DNA of 64,000 nucleotides from Lentimicrobiaceae bacterium (lineage in GTDB: Bacteria; Bacteroidota; Bacteroidia; Bacteroidales; Lentimicrobiaceae): contig JACJXH010000007.1 in assembly GCA_020636745.1 (NCBI GenBank), forward strand, positions 62,001 through 126,000. Reading direction: 5' to 3'. The notes beneath the pieces were generated by a model. The model worked only from the letters and a program-made list of their open reading frames with translations. It made no database searches and was not told the origin of the DNA. The position numbers and the translations under genes were made by a program. Positions 1 to 8,401 of the stretch are shown here, one piece after another (position 1 is the first letter of the stretch; the number at the start of each line of letters is the position of its first letter).

Positions 1-660
1 AGGAACACCATAATAAGTTGACTCCAATCCGGCTTTTTTACAAATTCTTTCCTGAAGATTGGTGGCAAAATCTTTTCCGGTGATGGTCTCAAGAATGTAG
101 CCAAGTAACAGATAATTGGTATTGCTGTATGAAGATTTCTCTCCTGGCGCAAAAACAGCCGGTTGTGCCATTATCATGGCAAGCAGCTCTTCATGGGTTT
201 TGGGTTGTGTATTCCACGAAAGGTAGAGACTGTCATCAGTTACACTCCATAGGCCGCTCTGATGAACCAGCAAATCTTTGATGGTAATTATATCAGCATT
301 TACTATAGCCGGATAAAAAGCTGAAAGTTTGGTGTCAAGCTGTAGTTTCTTTTCTTCAATTAGCTGAAAGGTCATGACCGAAGTAAACATCTTTGATATG
401 GAACCCACCCTGAATCTGGTATTTGTTGTATTCGGGATGTTCTTTTCAATATCAGCCAGCCCGCAAGCTGAAGAATATACAGTTTCATTGTTTTTTAAGA
501 TGGCAACTGTTCCCATAAACTTATTGTTTGTTGAGAGCAGGTTAAGCAATGTATCGATTTTCTGGTAACCCGAAAATGTTTGCGCTTTAATTGCCGAATC
601 CCCCAGGGTGAGAATTAGAATGGCGAAAGCTAAAAAAAAATTACTGGTAAAAGATTTCAT
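1..660 (-). CDS. Serine hydrolase, beta-lactamase (class C/PBP) family, 3' part cut by window edge
   Basis: The reading frame opens with ATG at 660 and stays open to base 1, giving the first 220 residues; the C-terminal part lies outside the window. Residues 1-26 form a signal peptide (basic start, hydrophobic core, KAQ cleavage region). The class C beta-lactamase/D-alanyl-D-alanine carboxypeptidase active-site motifs are present: SISK at 87-90 holds the nucleophile serine and general-base lysine, and YSN at 178-180 is the second motif. The HQSGL stretch near 133-137 is also typical of this family. The third motif (HxG/KTG) would lie beyond the edge. The protein is probably periplasmic; these enzymes range from esterases to peptidases, so resistance to beta-lactams should not be assumed. 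No partner gene is adjacent on this side. Confidence 0.85.
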   Translation of the reverse strand, partial: MKSFTSNFFLAFAILILTLGDSAIKAQTFSGYQKIDTLLNLLSTNNKFMGTVAILKNNETVYSSACGLADIEKNIPNTTNTRFRVGSISKMFTSVMTFQLIEEKKLQLDTKLSAFYPAIVNADIITIKDLLVHQSGLWSVTDDSLYLSWNTQPKTHEELLAMIMAQPAVFAPGEKSSYSNTNYLLLGYILETITGKDFATNLQERICKKAGLESTYYGVP

Positions 661-924
661 GTTGGTGGGGTTTAATTAATGTGTTGGTTTTTATTTGGTG
701 AGTATCTTTATCTGTTCAATGGCAATATGACTATAGTATTATGTAAAGGTTACAGATGGAAAACAATAATTTAGCAGTTTGCTGTTAGTTTAACTGAAAA
801 TAATATGTTGGATGAAAGTTTGTACTATCAGGTTTACTTTCCCCTGGTACTATTAACTCTACCTTGCCAATTATAAATCAGCAGTTTGGGTCCACTGTTT
901 TATTAAAGTGTAATTAGGCTGGTG

Positions 925-3900
925 CTATTCAGCTTGTTGCGGTTTCGGGTAATTTCTTTCAATAAGTTGATAAAGGTCGTTTTTCTGGAAGGGTTTGGAA
1001 ATGTAATCATCACATCCGGCTTCAATACAACTGTTGTGGTCGGCTTCACTGGCATAAGCAGTCACGGCCGCTATTTTTATTTCCGGAGCAATGGTTTTGA
1101 TGATGCGTGTTGTTTCGAATCCGTCCATGCCGGGCATTTTCATGTCCATCAGAATCAGGTCAATTTCAGCGCCCTGTTCTATCATGCTGATGGCGTCGGA
1201 GCCATTACTGGCAAGCTTCACATTATAGTTTTTCTGTAGAAGCAGACGCTTGATATATATCATGTTAATTTCTTCATCTTCAACTACAAGAATGGTGGGT
1301 TGTGCTGAACCTTTTGTTTGTCTTTCTCGGGTTGTTTTTCCAACTTCAATGGTTTCAATGTACATAACAGGCAGCTCAACAGATATGGTTGTGCCGATGC
1401 CCAGGGTTGATTCGGCTGAGATGGTTCCATTGAGCAGCCTCACTGCTTCCTGCACGATGGATAAACCCAGCCCATTGCTGTTGTTTGTTCGTGCCGAATA
1501 AACATCCTCTTGCTGAAATGGCTCAAAAATATAGGGAAGGAACTCTTTTGAAACCCCGGTGCCGGTGTCGCTGATTCGAAGCTGCAGTTTGTTATTGCGA
1601 AAAACGTACTTCAGTATTACCTTTCCTTTGGTGGTGAATTTTATTGCATTGTCAATAAGCTCGGTAATAACTCTTGTAATCAGTGATTTATCGCTGTTTA
1701 CAGTTTGTTCGGCGTCTTGTTCAGGTGATTGCAGCTGAAAGGCTATTTTCTTTTTGAGGGCTTCGGGCTCATATTTATTGAAAATGTCGCGGATAACATC
1801 AGCTGGTTTAAAATTCTCTTTGTTAATATTGATATTGCCTGACATCATCACCGAAACATCCATAATATTGTCAATAATTCTGGTAAGCCTGTTAATGCTG
1901 TGGCTCAGATATTCCATACATTCATCGTTCTCTTCGGGCGTGTTGTCGCCTGATCTGATTAATTCGGCAAAACCAATGATGCCATTTAATGGTGTGCGGA
2001 TTTCATGAGAAATGTTGCCCATAAATGTGGTTTTGAGCCGGTTGCTTGCTTCTGCTTTTTCTTTGGCCTTTACCATTTCTGCTTCCACCTGTTTTAGGTT
2101 CGTGATATCGGTAATTGACCCTATGTATCCTTTAAGCTTATTGTCAGCAAATTCAGGAACTGCATGACCCTGAACCCATACAATGCTTCCATCGCTGCGA
2201 AGAAACCGATATTCCGAAACGATTGGTTTTTGTTCGGCCACTGCGTTTTTCCATTCTACAATCCGGTCAAACCTGTCGTCTGGGTGAATAGCATTCAGAT
2301 ATTTTGAATCAAGCGCATCTTCAAAGTTCAAACCTGTAAGCGACATCCATTTCGGATTTACATAGGTGGTTTCACCGTATTGGTCGGTTCTGAAAATTCC
2401 GACAGGAGAAACCCGTGTAAGGGCTTCAAAAAGTTGCCTGCTTTCGTTCAGGGCTTCTTCTGTTTTTTTTCGTTTGGTTATGTCAGTAAAGATGGCGACC
2501 ATTTTTCCGGGTATTGTCTGAAATGCTTTTACTTCAAATGCCCCTGAGATTCTTTGGTCGGTGTATTCAATTTGTTCGGAAACCCATGTGTTGTTGTTCA
2601 AGGCGGCCTTCCGATAATGTTGGATGATCTTTGTTTTTGCCAGTGAGGGAAAAGCTTCTTCAATGGTAAGTCCTTTAAATTTTGAATTGTCGATGCCCAG
2701 TATTTTGTTGGCAGCAGGATTGGCTCCTGTGAAAATCAATTTGTTGTCGTTGTTGATTTCATAAAAATGCATCCCGAATGGCGCATTGTCAACCATTTGT
2801 TTGTACAGGCTTTCGCTTTTGGTAAAGGCTTCTTCTGTTTTTCTTTGCAATGTTATATCATACCCGCTTGTTCTGATGCCCATGGCTTTGCCGTTTTTAT
2901 CAGAAATGTGACTCCATGTCATCAAAATGGTAAACCTCGATTGGTCTTTACGTTTGCAAATGAATTCCAGATTCTGGCCTTTTTTCCCGGCAATTATGTT
3001 TTTTAATTCTTTACGAATGCGTGCCTGATCTTCTTCAGCTACAAGCGTTGAAATGTAATCAGGCATTGCCAGTATTTCATCAGGTGTATAACCTGTATAC
3101 TGGAAAGCTGCCGGGTTTGTCCATATGACGCGCCCGGTATTGTCAAACCATGATTCCCAGTTGGCAATATGATTTGCTACGGCTTTGTAGATTTCTTCCT
3201 GTTCCGAAGCTAATTTCTCTGCTATTTGCTGTATCCTTAAGTCTTTAAAAAGGCAAAGTATCTGGTTAGCTCTGCCATTTATATCATATCCTGTTTTAAA
3301 ATGGATTTCTGTTTTAATGACCTGCCCTTCCTGATGAATAAATTCAAGCTCGCAGCTGAAATATCCCTGCCTGAGAATTGTTGGTATTTTTTTATTGAAA
3401 AGTTCTGCTGATTTGGGTGAAAGGAAGTGCGCAAAAGGCTTTCCGGCAGCTTCCTGCTGTTTGTAACCCAGTATGCTTACCCATAATTGGTTTACACTGG
3501 TAATATTTCCTTTGGAATCAAGTGTCTGAAATCCGACAGGCGCTTCGTTCAGCAATTGTAAAAATTGCGTTTCGCTTTCATAAAGCGCTTTTTCGCTAAT
3601 CCTTCGCCCGATTACATTGGCTGTTATACTTGAGAATGCTGCAATTTCGTTGTTCTCTGGTTTGGGTTGTTTAGTGTTGCCGGTTAAAACAATGGTGCCG
3701 ATAAGTTTTTGATTAAATACCAGGCCAATGCCTATGTGCCAGCTCAAATGCAGCGTACGTTCAATAAGCCGGCCAACGGTTTCTGATATGGCGCCAAAAG
3801 TCAGCTCACTCAGCGAGTTTACTACCGTGTAGGGCAAGTCAGTTATCAGGTTATACTGCTCAGGTGTGACGGGTATTTTGAGTTCCGATATTTTTTTGCC

Positions 3901-4248
3901 CAGCGCCCTGGATATGATGGATTTATTTGTGCGGTTGAGATTGGTGTATTTTACCTCAAGTTCCGACGTTTTTTCGTTGAAAACGGAGATAATGGCAGAT
4001 TCTGCTTCAAAAATTTTTGTGATTTCTGAAATAATGAAAGGGTAAAAAGTGCTTTCCGGTTCATTGGAAAGAGCCGATGCATAATTGTTTAAGTGCTCCT
4101 GCCTTTTTAATTGTCCATGCAGACTGGAAATAGACTCCTTGTTTTTTGCCTCAGATTGTAATAAGGTGGTTTGCAGCGCTTCCAATTCTTTTTTCAGTTG
4201 CGAGTTTTCGGCTCTTAGAATTGAAAATGAATCATGTTTTTCTTTCAT
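925..4248 (-). CDS. Soluble hybrid sensor histidine kinase (GAF-like, four PAS, HisKA, HATPase, receiver)
   Basis: This 1107-residue cytoplasmic kinase has no membrane segment. In order I see a short coiled coil (10-55), a GAF-like region (about 60-218), four PAS domains (about 222-345, 350-470, 478-595 and 602-722), a HisKA dimerisation helix with SHEIRTPLNG and phospho-acceptor His748, a HATPase domain (N-box Asn867, Asp894 in the DTGTG G1 box, GLGL near 926-929) and a receiver domain with acidic pocket near 990-992, phospho-acceptor Asp1035 and Lys1085. It should autophosphorylate on His and pass phosphate to its own receiver, but no DNA-binding output or Hpt partner is encoded nearby, so the downstream target is unknown. 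It lies 163 bases downstream of another PAS kinase on the same strand. The signal is unknown; multiple PAS/GAF domains suggest cytosolic redox, light or small-molecule input. Confidence 0.9.
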   Translation of the reverse strand: MKEKHDSFSILRAENSQLKKELEALQTTLLQSEAKNKESISSLHGQLKRQEHLNNYASALSNEPESTFYPFIISEITKIFEAESAIISVFNEKTSELEVKYTNLNRTNKSIISRALGKKISELKIPVTPEQYNLITDLPYTVVNSLSELTFGAISETVGRLIERTLHLSWHIGIGLVFNQKLIGTIVLTGNTKQPKPENNEIAAFSSITANVIGRRISEKALYESETQFLQLLNEAPVGFQTLDSKGNITSVNQLWVSILGYKQQEAAGKPFAHFLSPKSAELFNKKIPTILRQGYFSCELEFIHQEGQVIKTEIHFKTGYDINGRANQILCLFKDLRIQQIAEKLASEQEEIYKAVANHIANWESWFDNTGRVIWTNPAAFQYTGYTPDEILAMPDYISTLVAEEDQARIRKELKNIIAGKKGQNLEFICKRKDQSRFTILMTWSHISDKNGKAMGIRTSGYDITLQRKTEEAFTKSESLYKQMVDNAPFGMHFYEINNDNKLIFTGANPAANKILGIDNSKFKGLTIEEAFPSLAKTKIIQHYRKAALNNNTWVSEQIEYTDQRISGAFEVKAFQTIPGKMVAIFTDITKRKKTEEALNESRQLFEALTRVSPVGIFRTDQYGETTYVNPKWMSLTGLNFEDALDSKYLNAIHPDDRFDRIVEWKNAVAEQKPIVSEYRFLRSDGSIVWVQGHAVPEFADNKLKGYIGSITDITNLKQVEAEMVKAKEKAEASNRLKTTFMGNISHEIRTPLNGIIGFAELIRSGDNTPEENDECMEYLSHSINRLTRIIDNIMDVSVMMSGNININKENFKPADVIRDIFNKYEPEALKKKIAFQLQSPEQDAEQTVNSDKSLITRVITELIDNAIKFTTKGKVILKYVFRNNKLQLRISDTGTGVSKEFLPYIFEPFQQEDVYSARTNNSNGLGLSIVQEAVRLLNGTISAESTLGIGTTISVELPVMYIETIEVGKTTRERQTKGSAQPTILVVEDEEINMIYIKRLLLQKNYNVKLASNGSDAISMIEQGAEIDLILMDMKMPGMDGFETTRIIKTIAPEIKIAAVTAYASEADHNSCIEAGCDDYISKPFQKNDLYQLIERNYPKPQQAE

Positions 4249-4411
4249 TAAAAGCTGGTTTGATAAAAATGAAGCGTTTTCAGATGTTTGTTGATTCAGA
4301 GGATAAAAGTATTCATTTTGCTGAGATTAGTTATAACTTACTGCGATTGACTTAAGGTGTGTAGGATCATAATCAGTCGAAGCTTTCCCGGACTATAAAA
4401 TTATTTTCTAT

Positions 4412-6058
4412 TTAATCTTTACGGATGCCTGAATTATAATCCAGCGGCAGAGCAATTGAAAACTTGCTTCCTTCGCTAACAGTACTTTCAACCTGAATAC
4501 TTCCGCCGTGTTTTTCAATTAGTTCTTTACAAAGCAGCAGTCCCAGTCCGGTGCTTGGTTCGCCTTCGGTGCCGCGTCTGTTTACTTTTGTGCTGTAGCT
4601 GAAAAGGTTTTTCAGCATTTCGCTGTTCATTCCAATTCCGGAGTCTTCAATGGTCATGTGTACAAACTGACTGTCTTCAATATGGGCTGTAATCTTGATA
4701 TGACCGCCAAAAGGAGTAAACTTGGCTGCATTGGAAAGTAAATTCCTGATGACAGTCCCCAGCATGTTTGAGTCAGCTGTAAGTAGTACGTCTGAGGGTA
4801 TTTGCATGCTTAACTTTAAACTTTTTTTGCGGAAAGAGTCAGACAGGGTAAGAATGCATTCATTGGTAACATCAACCAATTTAAGTTGTTCGGGTTTAAA
4901 TGTTTTTATCCCCCGGCGTATCATTGACCAGTCCAATAAGTTTTCGAGTAAGTGGTAAAGGTTATTGGCCGAGTTCTTCATTTCAGTAGCGATTTGCTGA
5001 ATTTCGTCCAGGGTCATCGTCTGTAAGTCGTCAGCCATCATTTCAGTAAAGCCAAGAAATGCATTAAACGGGCTCCGGAGATCGTGTGCTATAATAGAGA
5101 AGAACTTGTCTTTCTCGGCATTTGATTTTTCAAGCTGTTCGTTTTTATATCTGATTTCAGCCTCAGCTAATTTATAATTGGTGATATTGTTGACCATCAC
5201 CAGAAAATAAAGAAACTGTCCTTTGGAGTCGGAAACAATGCTAACCTGCACATTTCCCCATACAATCCGGTCATCTTTTGTAATATATCGTTTTTCAGTC
5301 CTGTAAACATTAATTTTGTTTTCAAGGAGCTGATTAATGGATTCAAGATCTTTCTCAATATGTTCGGGATGCGTAATTGTTTTAAACGACATCTGCATGA
5401 GCTCTTCTTCTGAATATCCGAATGTTTCGCAGAAAGCGTGGTTGGCACGTATGAAAACCATTTGCCGGTTAAGCATGGCAATTGGAAATGTTCCTTCTGA
5501 ATATACCTTCCGGAATCTTTGTTCACTATCGCGCAGCGCTTGCTCCGATAGTTTTTGTTCAGTATTGTCAATGGTGTAGCCAGCCAGATATTTGGGCTTC
5601 CCGTTGATGAAAACCGGAAACTTAATGGTAGTGTAATACTTGTTATTAAGCTCTTCATCAATTTTAATTGGTTCGCCTTTTTGCAGAACTTTCATATCGT
5701 CCTGTGCCATTTTTGCGGCCAATTCGCTGGGGAATAATTCATCCATAGTCCGGCCCAGGATTTTGTCGAGCGGAAGCCCCAGCATCGATTCATAGTTCTT
5801 GCTTAATTTGATTGGGCGGATGTGCTTGTCTTTAAAAAATATATAAATGGGGCTGTTCTCCAGAAAGCTCGAAAAAATTTCTTCGCTCTCCACTAATTGT
5901 TGTTCATACTCCTTTCTCCATTTGTTTTTTTTAGGGTCAGAGCGGGTAGCTAATTCGTTTTCCAGGTCTTTATTTTTTTTCTCCAGAAATTCAATCGCTG
6001 ATTTCAGCCGTTTAATTTCATTAGATAGTTCCTGTATATGGTTGTCACAATTGCTCAT
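4412..6058 (-). CDS. Soluble PAS sensor histidine kinase without receiver
   Basis: The protein has 548 residues. An N-terminal coiled coil (about 8-55) is followed by two PAS domains (about 57-168 and 175-297), a second helical linker (298-320), a HisKA domain in which SIIAHDLRSP places the phospho-acceptor at His325, and a HATPase domain with N-box Asn443, DSGIG near 472-476 and TGLGL near 503-507. The AHDLRSP form of the H-box is common in Bacteroidota kinases. There is no transmembrane helix and no receiver, so it must donate phosphate to a separate response regulator, none of which is encoded in the window. It is followed on the same strand, after 163 bases, by the hybrid kinase at 925-4248, and the two may be cotranscribed. 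It diverges from the SulP gene across a 583-base gap. Confidence 0.9.
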   Translation of the reverse strand: MSNCDNHIQELSNEIKRLKSAIEFLEKKNKDLENELATRSDPKKNKWRKEYEQQLVESEEIFSSFLENSPIYIFFKDKHIRPIKLSKNYESMLGLPLDKILGRTMDELFPSELAAKMAQDDMKVLQKGEPIKIDEELNNKYYTTIKFPVFINGKPKYLAGYTIDNTEQKLSEQALRDSEQRFRKVYSEGTFPIAMLNRQMVFIRANHAFCETFGYSEEELMQMSFKTITHPEHIEKDLESINQLLENKINVYRTEKRYITKDDRIVWGNVQVSIVSDSKGQFLYFLVMVNNITNYKLAEAEIRYKNEQLEKSNAEKDKFFSIIAHDLRSPFNAFLGFTEMMADDLQTMTLDEIQQIATEMKNSANNLYHLLENLLDWSMIRRGIKTFKPEQLKLVDVTNECILTLSDSFRKKSLKLSMQIPSDVLLTADSNMLGTVIRNLLSNAAKFTPFGGHIKITAHIEDSQFVHMTIEDSGIGMNSEMLKNLFSYSTKVNRRGTEGEPSTGLGLLLCKELIEKHGGSIQVESTVSEGSKFSIALPLDYNSGIRKD

Positions 6059-6608
6059 CTTTTTTAGTTTTCAAGTTTGCAAAACCCGCCGGTAATATTG
6101 GTTTTTGTAGAAGTTGAGCTAATTTTGAGGTAACTGAGTTTGTGGAGAAATTATTTTTAAGGTTGTAAATAGTTAGCAAATTGGTTGCCTGGTAATGGTT
6201 TTTTCAGAAAGAGGTAACTAAACCCACAGCTGCAAGTGTGAAGTTAAAAATATGCTTTTTCTGAGTGTAAAACTCTTTGCTAAGATAACAAATATTTAGT
6301 TGAACGCCAAAAATATAGTCTTCAGCTTGTAAAGATTTTGAGCTATACAAGATGTTTATTTTACGGGCCTGATTTCATTGGTCAATGATTTTTGGCCGGG
6401 CTTTTCTTCATTGATGTGATTTTAATTTTAATTACAAAAACGATGAATCATGATGAGCAAACCTGGAAATTCAATGTAAATGATTTGAATATTCCTGAAT
6501 AGCTCAGGATTTAAATTTTTTTAGCGTTATCGGTCAGATATAGTATGCTTTAAGAATTGATTTGAAAAAATTGAATTCAATTCGCAAATAAGCCATGGTA
6601 GTTTTTTA
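6059..6608. other. Intergenic region between divergent kinase and SulP genes
   Basis: This AT-rich stretch separates two divergently transcribed genes and presumably carries both promoters. The only clear promoter-like element is the -7 box just before the SulP gene. A 19-codon open frame at 6443-6502 has no support as a gene. No RNA gene or long repeat was seen. Confidence 0.4.
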
Positions 6609-6637
6609 TACTTTTGCGCCTTCTTTTTAAGGAGGTG
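6609..6637 (+). promoter_or_regulatory. Bacteroidota -7 box plus strong Shine-Dalgarno for the SulP gene
   Basis: TACTTTTG at 6609-6616 fits the Bacteroidota -7 consensus TAnnTTTG exactly; a clean TTG element at the expected distance upstream is not visible. AAGGAGGTG at 6629-6637 is a nearly perfect Shine-Dalgarno sequence four bases before the ATG at 6642. That is unusual in this phylum and fixes the start codon. The implied 5' untranslated region is very short. Confidence 0.55.
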
Positions 6638-6641
6638 TTTT

Positions 6642-8327
6642 ATGTCAGGTCTGGAGTTTCTTAAATTTTCACAGGTTTTTCATCCAAAGATATTCACAAC
6701 ACTAAAAGATTATAACCGCCAGACTTTTATATCTGACCTTATAGCCGGTATTATTGTGGGTGTTGTGGCCTTGCCGCTGGCCATTGCTTTTGGCATAGCT
6801 TCCGGAGTGGCTCCTGAAAAAGGTCTGATTACGGCTGTTATTGCTGGTTTTCTTATTTCAGCCCTTGGAGGAAGTCGTGTTCAGATTGGAGGTCCAACAG
6901 GTGCCTTTATTGTGATTGTTTATGGTATTGTTGAGAAATTTGGTGTTGAAGGTCTCATTATTGCCACAATCATGGCTGGTTTTATGCTGGTGGCCATGGG
7001 GCTGCTGCAGCTAGGAACCATCATCAAATTTATGCCTTATCCGATTGTTGTTGGATTTACGTCGGGCATTGCTGTTGTTATTTTTTCGTCACAGATTAAG
7101 GATTTCTTCGGGTTGCAGGTTACTCAAAGCGTTCCGGCCGACTTTATCGCAAAATGGGAGTTTTATTTTCACCATTTTGATGCCATCAATATCTATACAT
7201 TGGGAATAGGTTTGTTTACTGTGCTGGTTTCAGTTATGTGGCCCAAAATAAATAAAAAGATTCCCGGCACTTTGATTGCACTGCTGTTGAGTACCATTGC
7301 TGTTTCAGCCTTCCAACTGCCGGTTGATACCATTGGAACCCGTTTTGGCGAAATTAAAGCAACAATCCCCTTCCCATCTCTGCCGGTTATAAGTTTTGAA
7401 ACCTTCAGATTGTTGTTGGCTCCTGCTTTTACCATTGCCATGCTGGGTGCTATAGAATCTTTGCTTAGCGCCATGGTAGCCGATGGTGCTACTGGTGGCA
7501 GGCATCGTTCCAACACGGAGCTTATCGGGCAGGGAATTGCCAATATTATTACACCGCTTTTTGGCGGCATTCCTGCCACTGGTGCTATTGCCCGTACCAT
7601 GACCAATATCCGCAACGGAGGAAAAACACCTGTTGCCGGCATGATTCATGCCATTGTGCTGTTGCTGATCTTGCTGTTTTTTGGAAAATGGGCCAGGCTT
7701 ATTCCGATGAGTTGCCTTGCAGGTATTCTGGTGATTGTTTCTTATAATATGAGTGAGTGGCGGTCGTTTAAAGGGCTTTTCAGAAATTCAAAAAATGAAG
7801 TTGCCGTTTTGCTGACTACCTTTTTTCTTACTGTACTTATTGATTTGACTGTTGCCATTCAATTCGGACTTTTGCTGGCTGTTCTGCTTTTTCTCAAGCG
7901 TGTTATTGATACTTCGGGCGTTGAAGTGCTTAATATGGCTGTGGAGGATGAAAGAGCTGATGCTGATGAAAATCCACCTAAACTTAAAATTCCTGAAAAG
8001 GTGGAAGTTTTTGAAGTGAATGGTCCCTTCTTTTTTGGCGTTGCCAATAAGTTTGAAGAGGCTGAAATGCAGGTTACCAAACGACCCCGCATCAGGATTA
8101 TCAGACTTTACAGAGTGCCTTTTATCGATGCTACAGGGATGAGCAATCTCAAAAGTTTTATCAGGAAATCGAAAAGCAATGGAATAACAGTTATAATTTC
8201 AGGTCCAGTAAAATCAGTTTATGAGGCTCTTGAAAAGAATGGGTTCTTTGAACTGGTTGGCCATGATAATGTTTGCTCTGATATCAATTTTGCCATTGCC
8301 CGTGCTGAACTATTGCTAAAGAAATAA
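6642..8327 (+). CDS. SulP-family anion transporter with STAS domain
   Basis: This 561-residue inner-membrane protein begins with a cytosolic segment and has the SulP (SLC26) transmembrane core up to about residue 430. Its first helices contain the GIASG(V)APEKGL segment near 52-62, and the glycine-rich GGSRVQIGGPTGAF stretch near 85-98 is a hallmark of the family's substrate-binding half-helices. A cytosolic STAS domain occupies about 450-560. The family moves sulfate, bicarbonate, dicarboxylates or other anions, often with Na+ or H+; the substrate cannot be told from the sequence, and no carbonic anhydrase or sulfate-assimilation gene is adjacent. The length is normal for bacterial SulP proteins. 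It is monocistronic: it has its own promoter and Shine-Dalgarno upstream and a strong terminator downstream, shared with the convergent peptidase gene. Confidence 0.92.
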   Translation: MSGLEFLKFSQVFHPKIFTTLKDYNRQTFISDLIAGIIVGVVALPLAIAFGIASGVAPEKGLITAVIAGFLISALGGSRVQIGGPTGAFIVIVYGIVEKFGVEGLIIATIMAGFMLVAMGLLQLGTIIKFMPYPIVVGFTSGIAVVIFSSQIKDFFGLQVTQSVPADFIAKWEFYFHHFDAINIYTLGIGLFTVLVSVMWPKINKKIPGTLIALLLSTIAVSAFQLPVDTIGTRFGEIKATIPFPSLPVISFETFRLLLAPAFTIAMLGAIESLLSAMVADGATGGRHRSNTELIGQGIANIITPLFGGIPATGAIARTMTNIRNGGKTPVAGMIHAIVLLLILLFFGKWARLIPMSCLAGILVIVSYNMSEWRSFKGLFRNSKNEVAVLLTTFFLTVLIDLTVAIQFGLLLAVLLFLKRVIDTSGVEVLNMAVEDERADADENPPKLKIPEKVEVFEVNGPFFFGVANKFEEAEMQVTKRPRIRIIRLYRVPFIDATGMSNLKSFIRKSKSNGITVIISGPVKSVYEALEKNGFFELVGHDNVCSDINFAIARAELLLKK

Positions 8328-8350
8328 ATAATCCCGGGGTAATTGAATAA

Positions 8351-8383
8351 AAAAGGCGGGTGTTTGAAATGCCCGCCTTTTTT
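8351..8383. terminator. Bidirectional intrinsic terminator
   Basis: A GGCGGG (8355-8360)/CCCGCC (8372-8377) stem is extended by flanking A/T pairs, with an A-run before and a T-run after. It can therefore terminate both the SulP transcript and the convergent peptidase transcript that ends at 8402. Confidence 0.9.
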
Positions 8384-8401
8384 GTTTTATCCTGAAGAGA
8401 T

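Noticed and set aside
6443..6502. A 19-codon plus-strand frame before the SulP gene
   Set aside because: Too short, without ribosome binding site or any comparison to support it.
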